Positions 1 through 9,588 are shown, numbered from the stretch's first letter. The stretch: 39,502 bases of DNA from Legionella tunisiensis (GCF_000308315.1 NZ_CALJ01000057.1:1-39502), one strand, 5' to 3'. Notes: generated by a model from the sequence alone, not told the origin. A program made the numbers and translations.

Positions 1-273
1 TGATAACGCTGTAGGCAGTTTTTCACCACGCTGAGCGCTACGCCAACTAATCTGCAGTTTACTGTGGGAACTAATGGTATGATTATAGTGTGCTGCAAAT
101 GCAGTTCTCTTATAGCGATCACTCGTGCATAGTGTTTGATCTTAAAATAGGCTATGCGAGCAAATTCTACAAAATAGAGGGTGTTCGGTAACGATTAACT
201 CAGCAGGCCTCTTCTGTATTAGGCAAATATGTGGTTTAATTTTAGCCATGAATTTTTGTAGGGTTGGGCCTCG
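1..273. other. Non-coding or unresolved left edge
   Basis: No convincing gene is visible before the efflux operon. Reverse-strand frames stay open for about 45-70 codons up to the left edge, so the tail of a gene cut by the window is possible, but none has a start codon with a ribosome site and I recognise no motif. The stretch probably also carries the promoter of the operon that begins at 274. Confidence 0.3.
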
Positions 274-1911
274 GTGTTGTTTTCACTAAATTGCAGGAGA
301 CTGCTAATCTGGAGTTGCCTCATAGGCAGTCTCTGGGTTGGTGAGTTCTCGGCTGCCTCAATTCCTGCTAAAGCGAGTGATGATTCCTCTCTTTATCGTT
401 GGGTGGATAAACCCCGCGATGAAGCCTTGCGAGTGGAGCGAGCCGGCGAGCGCTTACAGCAAGCCATTAAAAATCCTGAGTACATGCTGGATAATTGGGT
501 CGATTTACCGGCTTCACCCGAATCACGGCATAAAAAACCACAGCGTCTGAGTTTGCGCGAAGCCATTTTGCTTGCCTTGCGCTATAACCCTAATATTCAA
601 AATGCGGAATTGGATCGTATTATTCAGCGTTATCAATTACGTCTGGCTCATAATGAATTTGAATTGCAGTATGCGCTAGCTGGCTCTGCGGTGGTAGAAC
701 GGAGTCGTTATAGCGGTGTGGGTAGTAAAACAAACAACAGTTCTTTGGCCACACCAGAAGTCAATCTGAAAACCAAGCTGGGTTCACAGTTGTCATTGAA
801 TATGGATAACAATGTTTCCAATTACAACAGTTTTACGCCAGTGCTTAACTTTTCCTTTACCCAACCTTTATTACGTGGTTTTGGTAAGGCAGCCAATGAG
901 GCCAATTTGTTGGACGCCATTGATAATGAATGGCTCAATAAATTGAATTTGCAACAAGCGGTTATTGATCAGATCACTCAGGTCATTATTGCTTATCGAA
1001 CATTAATTTTAAGCGGTAATAATTTACAAACCCAGCGATTACAATTGAAGGAAGCCCGTAAGTCTTATGAGTTAAATGAGAAAAAAATAGAAGCTGGGCA
1101 ACTGGAGCCTACCGGTAATATTCAGCAAGCCTACCAAATTGAATCATTAAGTTTGATGGTAGAACAAGCAGAGAATGATTTTAAAACAGCGGCTCAAGAT
1201 TTGTTGCAAACCATAGGACTTGATCCACAGATGCGGTTGTCGGTGCCAAGTGATGTGACGGTGGATCGAATCGTTGTGCCGGATCTCAAAGAATCCATTA
1301 ACTTGGCACTTAATCATAATACGCAATATTTAGCTCAGAAAATGGTACTACGTGCCGACGAGAGAGCATATGAGGTGGCGAAAAACCAACAGCTTTGGCA
1401 GCTTGATGTAGGTGCCAATGTACAAAGTGGTGCGGTCACTGAGGTCGATGCGAACAATAGCGGCTTTCGTGGTATTTATAGTGGCCGTAATCTAACCGAG
1501 TCGGCACGAGTTACTCTGACGATTCCTCTTAATGATATTAACCGCCGCAGTCAACTGATTACGGCCAAGGTAAAATTGGAAAAAGATCGTTTAACCCTTA
1601 TTGCTACCAAGCGTGGGTTAGAAACAATGATTACTAATACTGTTAATGCAATTCAAAGTTTGGCAAAACGATATCAATTGGCTGAAAAGCAGGTTAAATT
1701 GGCAGCCCAATCTTATGCGTTAGAAAAGAAAAAGCAACAGGCTGGTATTGCCAGTGCGCTTGATGTCAACAATACTCAAAATCAACTGATTCAGGCACAG
1801 ATTGGCTTAATCGGGGCCAAAATTGCGTATCTTAACCAATTGTCGGCCCTGCAGCGTATATTAGGAACGACGCTTGATCATTGGCAAATTAAACTCAGGT
1901 ATGGCGAATGA
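274..1911 (+). CDS. TolC-family outer membrane efflux channel
   Basis: A 545-residue protein of the outer membrane factor family, which forms trimeric channels spanning the outer membrane and periplasm for drug or metabolite efflux. The N-terminus is a hydrophobic signal peptide (about residues 8-28). After it come two long repeated halves rich in Asn, Gln and Leu, typical of the TolC helical barrel; each half starts with a stretch like LREAILLALRYNPNIQNAEL and has a beta-barrel segment. The start is taken as GTG at 274. The stop overlaps the ATG of the next gene (ATGA), so translation is probably coupled. With the adaptor, ATPase and permease that follow it makes a complete tripartite pump. 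The reading frame is intact. Substrate cannot be told. Confidence 0.88.
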   Translation: MLFSLNCRRLLIWSCLIGSLWVGEFSAASIPAKASDDSSLYRWVDKPRDEALRVERAGERLQQAIKNPEYMLDNWVDLPASPESRHKKPQRLSLREAILLALRYNPNIQNAELDRIIQRYQLRLAHNEFELQYALAGSAVVERSRYSGVGSKTNNSSLATPEVNLKTKLGSQLSLNMDNNVSNYNSFTPVLNFSFTQPLLRGFGKAANEANLLDAIDNEWLNKLNLQQAVIDQITQVIIAYRTLILSGNNLQTQRLQLKEARKSYELNEKKIEAGQLEPTGNIQQAYQIESLSLMVEQAENDFKTAAQDLLQTIGLDPQMRLSVPSDVTVDRIVVPDLKESINLALNHNTQYLAQKMVLRADERAYEVAKNQQLWQLDVGANVQSGAVTEVDANNSGFRGIYSGRNLTESARVTLTIPLNDINRRSQLITAKVKLEKDRLTLIATKRGLETMITNTVNAIQSLAKRYQLAEKQVKLAAQSYALEKKKQQAGIASALDVNNTQNQLIQAQIGLIGAKIAYLNQLSALQRILGTTLDHWQIKLRYGE

Positions 1912-3056
1912 AAAACAATTTATATGTACTCTTTCTTGTTATGATGGCCAGCTTATTAATGGCCTGCAACAGTCATAAAGAGCAGAAAAAAATAATTTAC
2001 AGACTTATGTTGTCAAAACAGAGCCGGTGCAAAAAACCTTGTATTTTAGTGGCACCATTCAACCTTTACAGGAAAGTACTCTGACCAGTCCGATGGACGC
2101 CATTGTGGAAACGATGCACTATCACTATGGCCAATTAGTAAAAAAAGGCGACATTGTTGTTACTCTGAATTCCACCGATTTACAAAGACAATACAATGAC
2201 ACGCTTACCGAGTATTTAAAGGCTAAGGATAATTTCACCGTCGCCAAGGCAAAATTTATCGGTACTCAGGAGCTTTGGGATGCAGGCCTGCTATCTAAAA
2301 AACAACTATTTAAGTGAAAAATCCAGTTTAGATACCGCAAGGGTAAGTCTGATGCAGGCAACGCGTAAATTGAGTGAAATGTTAGAGAAAATGGATGATG
2401 GTGAAAGTGCGGCAAAAAATCTCTCTGCCCTCAATATCGCTGACTTTGATAAAGTAAGACAAGCCTTAAGCACAAAACATAATTTAATTCATTTAAAGGC
2501 ACCTACTGATGGTGTTCTGCTTTATCCGCCAAAAGCCAGTGAGGATAAATCAGCCCGATTAATGGTCGGTGCAGCCGTTAAATCCGGCCAGGTGTTAGCC
2601 TTGGTTGGCGATTTAACCGGGGTAAGTATCGAAATTGATGTGCCTGAAATTGATATTGATAAAATTCATACCGGTATGGCAGCGAATATCACAGGGGTTG
2701 CTCTAGGCAAACAAGTTTTAAAAGGTGAATTAGTGGCGGTGAATGTGCAAGCGTCAAATAATGGTGGTGCTTTGCCCTCTTTCAGTGCCGTAGTGGAGGT
2801 TAAGAACCTCAGTGAAGAACAGCGTCGTTGGGTTAAGGTTGGCATGAGTGCCTCCGTTGAATTACCCATTACTGGTAATGAGCAATTATTGGTTCCTATT
2901 GTGGCGGTAAAACAAGAAAAAGGAAATTCAGTCGTTAAGATACTCGCCAGTGATGGTTCTTTATCCAACCGGATTGTATCTACTGGCTCGGCTCAGGCGG
3001 ATAAAGTCGTGATTGCTTCTGGTTTAAAAATAGGGGATGTGGTGGCTTATGACTGA
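1908..3056 (+). CDS. Periplasmic adaptor lipoprotein, HlyD/MacA family (frame broken twice)
   Basis: Membrane-fusion adaptor that links the inner-membrane ABC transporter to the TolC-like channel. The start at 1908 gives a lipoprotein signal with lipobox LLMAC (Cys20), so the protein should be lipid-anchored. Next come a barrel-sandwich half motif (VKTEPVQKTLYFSGTIQP), a helical hairpin, a second lipoyl half (HLKAPTDGVLLYPP) and a C-terminal beta domain ending VVAYD. The frame breaks in an A7 run near 1986-1992 (one base missing) and in an A6 run near 2299-2304 (one base extra). Repaired length is about 382 residues, normal for MacA. It overlaps the ATPase gene by 8 bases. I judge the breaks to be sequencing errors. 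Confidence 0.82.
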
Positions 3057-3738
3057 GAAGTCATTAATCGCGTTGCGCGATATAACAAAGACCTACCAAA
3101 TTGGTGATGCCTGTTCGCAGGTATTAAAAGATATTTCCCTTACCGTGCAAGAGGGAGAGCTGGTTGCTATTGTGGGTGCTTCCGGTTCTGGAAAATCCAC
3201 GCTAATGAATATTATTGGTTTGTTGGATAAGGCTGACGGCGGTGATTATTTACTTCATGGGCGAGACGTGGCGGGTTTAACGGTAAATGATTTAGCTGCT
3301 TTGCGTAATCGAAGTATCGGTTTTGTGTTCCAGCAATTTAATTTGTTACCTCGTTTTAATGCAAGACAAAATGTCGCTTTACCTTTAATTTATCGTCAGA
3401 TGGCAGCTGACGAACTGAAAGAGCGTGTTATGAATGCGTTGACTCGGGTGGGAATGGAGCGCTTTGCTGAACATCGGCCGACTCAGTTATCGGGTGGACA
3501 ACAGCAACGAGTTGCTATTGCACGTGCATTGGTTGGTGAACCCCGAGTCATTTTAGCCGATGAGCCTACGGGTGCGCTTGATTCACACACTGGCTCTGAG
3601 GTAATGAATTTGTTCTTGGCTCTGCATCGTGAAGGACGAACCATCATCATGGTAACGCATGATGAGCAAATAGCCGCCCAGTGTGTAAGGCGCATCACCT
3701 TGGCTGATGGCAAAATTATTGCGGAGTCTGCGCAATGA
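3049..3738 (+). CDS. ABC transporter ATPase, MacB/LolD type
   Basis: The energy-coupling subunit of the efflux pump, hydrolysing ATP at the inner membrane. It shows Walker A GASGSGKST (about residues 39-47), the Q-loop FVFQQFNLLPRF, signature LSGGQQQR, Walker B VILADEPTGALD and the switch His in VTHD. About 229 residues is the size of a stand-alone MacB-type ATPase. I prefer ATG 3049 over 3037: it places the start just before the adaptor's stop, and LIALRDITKTY then follows at the usual distance. Its end overlaps the permease start by ATGA. Frame intact. In E. coli MacB, ATPase and permease are fused; here they are separate genes. Confidence 0.9.
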   Translation: MTEKSLIALRDITKTYQIGDACSQVLKDISLTVQEGELVAIVGASGSGKSTLMNIIGLLDKADGGDYLLHGRDVAGLTVNDLAALRNRSIGFVFQQFNLLPRFNARQNVALPLIYRQMAADELKERVMNALTRVGMERFAEHRPTQLSGGQQQRVAIARALVGEPRVILADEPTGALDSHTGSEVMNLFLALHREGRTIIMVTHDEQIAAQCVRRITLADGKIIAESAQ

Positions 3739-4925
3739 CTTTATTCAGCCATTTTCAGCAAGCCTTGGTTAATTTATCTTCATCAAAATTAAGATCATTT
3801 CTTGCGGTCTTAGGTATTTTGGTAGGCACTGCGGCGGTAGTCGCTTTGATAAGTTGCGGTCAATTGGCAACAGAAAAAGCCCTGGAGCAATTTAAAGCAT
3901 TGGGAACTGATTTATTGGCTATTTCTGTCTATCAGAAAACGCAGGACAAAACACATAGCAATGAGAGTCAGATACCGATAGCGCTTTGGCGGCAATTACC
4001 AGAGCGAATTCCTGCAATCTTGCAGATTGCTCCTTACAGTACAGCGTACCAGCCTTTAAGTTTTCAAGGGAAAATTTTGCAGGGGGCAGTGATAGGTGCC
4101 GATGAATCATTAGCCGCTATTATTCATATTAGGCTTGCTCGTGGCCATTTTGTCTCTTTTGTTGAATCGTTTGAGCATTTTTGTGTGATAGGCGATGGTT
4201 TAGCCCGTCAATTACAAGACGTTAGTCTTGATGAACCGATTGGTAAACAATTACGCATAGGACAAACACTATATACCATCATCGGTGTAGCCAAACCCTG
4301 GAAAGAGAACGGTTTTTTAACGAAGATATCAATCAGTCGGCTATTATCCCCATTTCTGGTATGCCTTTAGTCTCTAAGGACAGTAAAATAAATAATGCGG
4401 TTGTGCTATTGCAACCAGATAGCCCTATTGATGATGTAATCGCGCAAATTAAACAGATTCTTACTGCCCAGGCACCTAAATTAAATATCTTTCCTCGCAG
4501 TGCTAAGCAAATTATTGCGAGTATGGAAAATCAAGGTCGGATTTTTACCTTATTACTGGCTGTCATTGGTGGTATTTCGTTATTGGTCGGTGGAATTGGT
4601 GTTATGAATGTGATGTTAGTCTCTGTGAGTGAGCGCAAAAAGGAAATCGGTATCCGCAAAGCGGTAGGCGCAAAAAACAGTGAAATTCAAGCACTTTTTT
4701 AATCGAATCAGTTATGTTGTCCTTCTTAGGTGGTGTGCTGGGTGTTATTTTGGGTTTGATTTTTACACGTGGAGTTGCCTATTTCAGTCAATGGCACTTT
4801 ACTTTTTCTTTATGCCACCGTTGGCAGGTTTTGCCGTATCGGTTGCCACGGGCATCTTTTTTGGTTTTTACCCGGCAAGGCGAGCAGCAAAACTTGAACC
4901 TATGGTTTCTTTACGCAGCGAATAA
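3735..4925 (+). CDS. ABC transporter permease, MacB/FtsX type (frame broken three times)
   Basis: Membrane subunit of the tripartite pump. An N-terminal transmembrane helix with the family motif [21 protein letters not shown] is followed by a MacB-like periplasmic domain. Three C-terminal helices come next, including [20 protein letters not shown], then [16 protein letters not shown], and the tail [13 protein letters not shown]. These are hallmarks of the MacB/FtsX permease fold. One T is missing in each of three runs, near 4314-4319, 4695-4700 and 4806-4810. Adding them back gives one protein of about 397 residues. It ends 6 bases before the stop of the convergent gene at 4932. Nothing suggests real decay: all domains are present and well conserved. 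Confidence 0.83.
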
Positions 4926-4931
4926 GAAAAA

Positions 4932-5875
4932 TCAGAAGGACAAGGTTTCATACTGATCATCATCAGACGCATATCCATCCATGTCAGCTCGTTGCTTTAC
5001 CAGCTTATTAATAAAATCCGTCAGTGAGTGCCCGTTTTTTGCTCCCAATCACGAAGAGTAATGGCAAATTTTCCTTCACGCAGCTGTATCAGTTCGGCGT
5101 CGCCGAGAGCTGGACCAAAATCCAAAAATTTCAATAAGGCCATCGCTGCACTGACTTGTAAATGACTCGTTGAGGTTGCAACGATATCTTCTTTTTCTTG
5201 CTGATTATTATTGTTCTTATCAGATGAAGAAGAGAATAAAGATAGAGCTTGTAAGGGTTGCGATAGCTTTTCTTCGGCTTCTTTTGTCTCGTAGTATTCG
5301 AGGTAAACCTTAAGCATGTTTTTCAACTCTCCCAGCGCAGTGGGTTGGTTTGTTTTAGAGATTTTGAATTCAACGCTATCTTCTTCTACCCAATGACAGT
5401 GCAGCGTGTCTAGTAGAGATGCGGTGGAATAGTGGGTTTCAGTGTCATCATAAAAATGATATTCATTGCAGGGAGGAAGTTGACTGATAATGTCGCTAAT
5501 CTGGGTATTCTTGCCATTCCATGCAAGAGCATGAAGGTGTGCTTTATAGTTATCGATTGGAAGTGTTGAAATGATTAGGGGATATTTACAGTTTTTTAAG
5601 TACACTTTGGTTAGTTGATGGTGTGCAAAGGCTTGGGCATCGCGACGAATGACGTCAGTTTTGGTTAAACCAAGCACAGGAAGCAGATAAGCGAGGACAT
5701 AATCAGGATCTTTATGGAAGGTAGCAATAGCACAGATTGCTTGATCATTATGGACAACTGTTTTATTTAAACCGCTTTTGGTATTGGAGCCTGGCTGGTA
5801 TTTCGCGGGATCATGAGCAGTATGTTGAATACTGATAGTCTTATCAAAATCAAGAATACGAAGAATGGAAGGCAT
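4932..5875 (-). CDS. HAD-like orphan protein with acidic tail (frame broken once)
   Basis: Not recognised as a named family, but it has haloacid dehalogenase marks. Motif I is ILDFDKT with Asp9 and Asp11, motif II is the Ser-Thr of LIISTL (about 103-104), and motif IV is FYDDTE (Asp143, Asp144). This suggests a Mg-dependent phosphatase or phosphotransferase. A Gln/Asn/Ser-rich linker (about 215-235) leads to a C-terminal helical part. A premature stop at 5021 disappears if one base is added in the run at 5035-5040. The frame then continues through FINKLVKQRADMDGYASDDD to a stop at 4932, giving about 314 residues with an acidic tail. AAGGAA lies about 11 bases before the ATG. An orphan phosphatase of this kind may be a secreted effector, which is inference only. 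Confidence 0.65.
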
Positions 5876-6120
5876 AACAGATTATTTCCTTAAATGGTTG
5901 TTTAAAGATTAGCAGACGAAAGTCATTAAGGCTGGTACAAACAAAGACAATGAGGAGCGGTTTTATACTATTGATCTTAATTAGTCCTGTCAATCAACAA
6001 CGCTAATCACATCATTGATTTTTTATGTTATTTAAGATTGAGATTACACATAGATAAGACTGGTGTGGCATTAGAAGAACGAGTCAACAACTCTATTTTC
6101 AATGATGTATCAACAAAAGG

Positions 6121-6143
6121 ACCTGGATGCTTGGCATCCAGGT
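6121..6143 (-). terminator. Hairpin terminator of the 6149-6586 gene
   Basis: A perfect 10-base-pair stem, ACCTGGATGC with GCATCCAGGT and a 3-base loop, starts 5 bases after the stop of the reverse-strand gene. On that strand it is followed by CCTTTTG, a short T tract. Position and shape fit a Rho-independent terminator. Confidence 0.65.
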
Positions 6144-6148
6144 ATCCT

Positions 6149-6586
6149 CTAGACAGGCGCTGGTGCAGGGTCAGGAGGAGGATCCTTGGATAATTCACTG
6201 GGAGCCCAGCCAACGATCAAGGTGCCTTGATATAAAAGCTCGCAGAGAGACACTGCTTTACAAATATTACTCGTCAAATCGTTGCAGTCACCTTCTTGAA
6301 ATAGCAAGGCGATAGCTAAACCAGTGTGTGCACCGGCTAACAGGAGTTGAATAGTATGGACTAGTTTTTCGCTGACATGCGTGTCATGGCGAAACAAGGC
6401 ATAGAAAGAGATGAGCGACTGGGCAAATTTACTAGGGATTATGGCTGCCGGACTGAATGACTCAAGCCCCTGGCCAACAATTTGCGTAACCGCATTGCTA
6501 CGTTGTGCATTGCGATGCCCTGCTGTCGAGGTGTAGGGAGCCCGCATGGCGATTGCATTTTTGCATGTTTCGAAAAAACCTGGCAT
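6149..6586 (-). CDS. Small orphan protein with Pro-rich tail
   Basis: A 145-residue protein I do not recognise. The ATG is preceded by a good ribosome site (AAGGAAAATAT then ATG), and a terminator hairpin follows the stop, so the gene looks real and monocistronic. The middle is moderately hydrophobic (LVHTIQLLLAGAHTGLAIALL, about residues 74-94) and could be a buried or membrane-associated helix. Cys residues are scattered (Cys8, then more after residue 95). The last ten residues are DPPPDPAPAPV-like and probably disordered. No signal peptide is evident. Frame intact. Confidence 0.6.
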   Translation of the reverse strand: MPGFFETCKNAIAMRAPYTSTAGHRNAQRSNAVTQIVGQGLESFSPAAIIPSKFAQSLISFYALFRHDTHVSEKLVHTIQLLLAGAHTGLAIALLFQEGDCNDLTSNICKAVSLCELLYQGTLIVGWAPSELSKDPPPDPAPAPV

Positions 6587-6770
6587 ATATTTTCCTTAAT
6601 TTAATCAAATAGTTAATCCTTTATCTATTACCCAACTTGCAACCTGTTGAGGTCAGTTTTGGCAGGTAGATTGTAACAAAATGGTTAAATAGTGTAAAAA
6701 TTATTAGTCAGGAACAATATAGAGTCATTGTGTGAGTAGTCACTTGAATTTTTTAGCTCAGCAATGGCAT

Positions 6771-6796
6771 AATGGCCTATTTTTAAACAGGCTATT
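6771..6796 (+). promoter_or_regulatory. Hairpin covering the ribosome site of the transporter gene
   Basis: AATGGCCT (6771-6778) pairs with AGGCTATT (6789-6796), an 8-base-pair stem with one G-T pair and a 10-base loop. Its 3' arm ends at the base before the ATG at 6797 and contains the AGG that would bind the ribosome. Translation could be restrained when the stem forms. It does not match the preQ1 riboswitch consensus I know. Confidence 0.4.
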
Positions 6797-7429
6797 ATGA
6801 CAAGTTATCTTGGCAAGAATAACTGCTTGGTATTAACTCACATTGTTATTATTTGTTTAAGCAATACCTTGGTTCAATACCCTTTTGTCCTATGGGGATT
6901 TCGGACTACTTGGGGGGCGTTTAGTTACCCTCTGATTTTTATTCTTACTGATTTAACAACACGGTTATTAGGGCCAGAGAGAGCGAGAAAGACAATTTTT
7001 GCGGCCATGATACCGGGACTTCTGTGTTCTTATTTGATTTCCAATTGGTATGCTCATGGGGTTTTATTGGCCTACAATATGTTGATTTTGCGTATCGCTT
7101 TCGCGAGTTTTTGCGCCTATGTGATAGGCCAGCTGCTGGATATCACGATTTTCCAGCGCTTGCGCCAGCAGGTCAAATGGTGGGTTGCGCCAGCAGTATC
7201 GACCATCTTTGGTAATCTGTTTGATACTTATTGTTTCTTCTTTATTGCTTTTTATCAGAGTAACAATGCCTTTTTAAGGACTCATTGGCTTGAAATTGCT
7301 ACTGTCGATTTGATTTTTAAATTGCTGATCAGTTTAATTTCTTTTGTGCCGCTGTATGGTTTGCTTCTGAAGTTAATTTTACGTAACAAGCCGATGGCTA
7401 TGGTCAATGCACCTAGTCAATCAAGGTGA
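6797..7429 (+). CDS. yhhQ: Queuosine-precursor transporter, VUT/YhhQ family
   Basis: Inner-membrane importer of 7-cyano- and 7-aminomethyl-7-deazaguanine, used to make queuosine in tRNA. The 210-residue length, about six hydrophobic helices and several E. coli YhhQ-like motifs support this: WGAFSYPLIFILTDLTTRLLG, YVIGQLLDITIFQRLRQ, WWVAPAVSTIFGNLFDTYCF and the C-terminal LISLISFVPLYGLLL. The ATG at 6797 sits directly after a hairpin that hides its ribosome site. It lies upstream of an F-box protein and the archease-rtcB pair, so this stretch may be an RNA-centred group, but cotranscription is only suggested by same-strand order. Frame intact. Confidence 0.88.
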   Translation: MTSYLGKNNCLVLTHIVIICLSNTLVQYPFVLWGFRTTWGAFSYPLIFILTDLTTRLLGPERARKTIFAAMIPGLLCSYLISNWYAHGVLLAYNMLILRIAFASFCAYVIGQLLDITIFQRLRQQVKWWVAPAVSTIFGNLFDTYCFFFIAFYQSNNAFLRTHWLEIATVDLIFKLLISLISFVPLYGLLLKLILRNKPMAMVNAPSQSR

Positions 7430-7456
7430 TGCACATGAAACCTGGGAGATTGTTAT

Positions 7457-7698
7457 ATGAAATTAACGTTTTTTGGTGGTGATAATCTACCTCTCGATGA
7501 GGGTTTATGTATCTATATACTGAGTTTTTTACAGCCCAAAGAACGGCAAAATTAACAACAGTGAGTAAGGAATGGCGGTCGGTGATCAAAACCACAGAGC
7601 ATACTCTGGCCTTATTACCTATTATGCAGCGCGTCCCACAACGGCGCGACTATAGTTTACCGAGGATAATAAGCAGATACGGTAGCGCCATCCTTTAA
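7457..7698 (+). CDS. Small F-box domain protein (frame broken once)
   Basis: A predicted protein of about 80 residues made almost entirely of one F-box. From ATG 7457 (ribosome site GGGAGA 5 bases upstream) it reads M-K-L-T then NLPLDEGLCIYILSFLQP. The frame stops at once in a CGGC near 7543; adding one G restores KERAKLTTVSKEWRSV. Together this fits the F-box pattern LP-x2-E-x3-ILSFL-x3-(D/E)-x2-(K/R)-L-x2-V-(C/S)-(K/R)-x-W-(R/K). F-boxes bind Skp1 in eukaryotic SCF ubiquitin ligases and are known from Legionella effectors such as AnkB and LegU1. The rest is short and basic, with no clear substrate-binding domain. The break may be an assembly error, like the others here, or real. Confidence 0.62.
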
Positions 7699-7727
7699 TA
7701 ACAATCGCCCTTTTTAAAAGGATAATA

Positions 7728-8141
7728 ATGGCAAGGAAGGACAATTACTTTGAGCATGATGCTGATGTTGGCATTATAGGTTATGGAAGGTCGATGGAAG
7801 CTAGTTTTGTCGATGCGGCAAGGGCCATGTTCGCTTTAATGGCTAATTTATCCTCTGTACATCCCATCCATGAAGTCACTGTTGAATTTGAAGAAGAGGA
7901 CATTGAACTGGCTTTTGTGATCTGGCTTAATTTGCTCATCGCCCAAGCGCAGACTAATAATTTAATATTGACAGAATTTGAGCTTAAGCGAACTGGCTTT
8001 TTGTGGCAAGGCAAAGCGCGAGGGGAAATTTGGCATGCAGGGATTGAGCGTGGTATTGAAGTAAAGGGGGCCACCTTGACCATGCTATCAGTAAAACAAG
8101 AAGATGATTTGTGGCAGGCTAAATGTGTTGTTGATGTTTAA
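7728..8141 (+). CDS. Archease, activator of RtcB
   Basis: A 137-residue archease. The family helps the RtcB RNA ligase form its guanylate intermediate and widens its nucleotide use. Family features are the N-terminal YFEHDADVGIIGYG with the conserved metal-binding Asp residues, the SMEASFVDAARAMFALM helix, EEDIELAFVIWLNLLIAQ and the C-terminal EVKGATLTML followed by a conserved V-V-D-V end. AAAAGGATAATA precedes the ATG. The gene ends 21 bases before rtcB, an arrangement common in bacteria that carry both. Frame intact. Confidence 0.9.
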   Translation: MARKDNYFEHDADVGIIGYGRSMEASFVDAARAMFALMANLSSVHPIHEVTVEFEEEDIELAFVIWLNLLIAQAQTNNLILTEFELKRTGFLWQGKARGEIWHAGIERGIEVKGATLTMLSVKQEDDLWQAKCVVDV

Positions 8142-8162
8142 GTCTGATGAGCGAAGGATGGA

Positions 8163-9588
8163 ATGATGGATATAAAGGGATTAAAACAAATCGACGAGTA
8201 CTGCTGGGCTCCACTGGAAAAACCCAAATCAGTCATGCTGTTTGGCTCTAAAGAACTGATTGCCGCAATGGATGAAAAAGTCCGACAACAAATTACTAAT
8301 GTGGCGAGTCTGCCTGGTTTGGTTGGGGCTGCGATGACCATGCCTGATGCACATTGGGGGTATGGTTTTCCAATTGGTGGTGTCGCCGCTTTTGATGCCG
8401 ATGAGGGGGGTATTATTTCGGCAGGTGGTGTTGGCTTCGATATTTCTTGCGGCATTCGCTGTTTACGTAGCAACCTTTTTATCAATGATATCCTTCCTTA
8501 TGTAGAAGATTTGGCTGAGCAGTTATTTGTTTCCGTTCCTTCCGGAGTTGGTTCTCAGGGAAAGATTTCCTTGTCTATTCCAGCGCTTCATGAGGTGATG
8601 CGCGGAGGAGCAAAATGGGCGGTGGATCAGGGTTATGGTTTCCATGAGGATTTGGAGTACATTGAAGAAAAAGGAATCATGACGGGTGCTCATCCTGAAA
8701 ATGTTTCTGAATTTGCTAAGAAACGGCAATTGAAGGAAATGGGAACGCTTGGATCTGGTAATCACTATCTGGAGATTCAGGTCGTTAAAAAATTTATGAT
8801 GAACTTGCAGCCAAAGCCTTTGGTCTTGCGGAGAATCAAATTATTGTTGCCATCCATTGCGGCTCAAGGGGCTTGGGACACCAAATCGGCTCGGATTATC
8901 TGATTTCCCTTGCCAAAGCGGCCAAAGAATTAGGAATCAAGTTACCCGATCGTGAATTGGCTTGTGCGCCTATTCTATCTGCAGAAGGCCAGCGATATCT
9001 TGGTGCTATGGCCTGCGGTATAAATTGTGCGTTGGCAAATCGCCAAATAATAACTCATTTAACGCGCGATGCGTTCACTAGTATCTTGGCGGATGATGTT
9101 CGCCTTGAAACCTTGTTTGATGTGTCACATAACACCTGTAAACGAGAAACCCATTTGGTGAAAGGAAGAAAAAAGAAATTTATATTCATCGTAAAGGGGC
9201 AACTAGGGCATTTGGACCTCAACATCCCTCTTTACCAAAACGCTATACTCAGGTGGGGCAGCCAGTTTGTATCGGGGGCAGTATGGGAACAGGTTCTTAC
9301 ATTTTAGCTGGTAATGCGGACGATTTAAATCGTGCTTATGCGTCAGCCTGCCACGGTGCTGGGCGGCAGATGAGCCGTACACAGGCACTGAAGCAATGGC
9401 AGGGAAAAGCGTTAATTAATGAATTGGCACGGCAAAGCATTTATATCCGTAGTCATTCGATGCGTGGAATTGCTGAAGAAGCACCTGGTGCTTATAAGGA
9501 TGTTGATAAGGTTGTTGAGGCAACCGAATTTGCTGGATTAGCCAGACGAGTGGCTTTTTTAAAGCCCATTGCTTGCATAAAAGGATGA
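8163..9588 (+). CDS. rtcB: RNA-splicing ligase RtcB (frame broken twice)
   Basis: GTP- and Mn-dependent ligase that joins 2',3'-cyclic phosphate or 3'-phosphate RNA to 5'-OH RNA in repair and tRNA healing. Visible motifs are MPDAHWGYGFPIGGVAAFD, GGVGFDISCGIR with the metal-binding Cys96 and Asp93, LGSGNHYLE, IHCGSRGLGHQ, DVSHNTCK, HRKGATRAF and SMGTGSYIL, plus HGAGRQMSR containing the His that carries GMP. One A is missing in the runs near 8786-8791 and 9168-9175. Repaired length is about 475 residues, matching the long RtcB class. Start is 8163 or the adjacent ATG at 8166, after AAGGATGG. All catalytic motifs are present across the breaks, so I take the enzyme as functional. Confidence 0.87.

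Noticed and set aside
6587-6796. A preQ1 riboswitch upstream of the transporter gene
   Set aside because: The leader lacks the A-rich tail and C-rich loop of preQ1-I and does not resemble the other classes I know.
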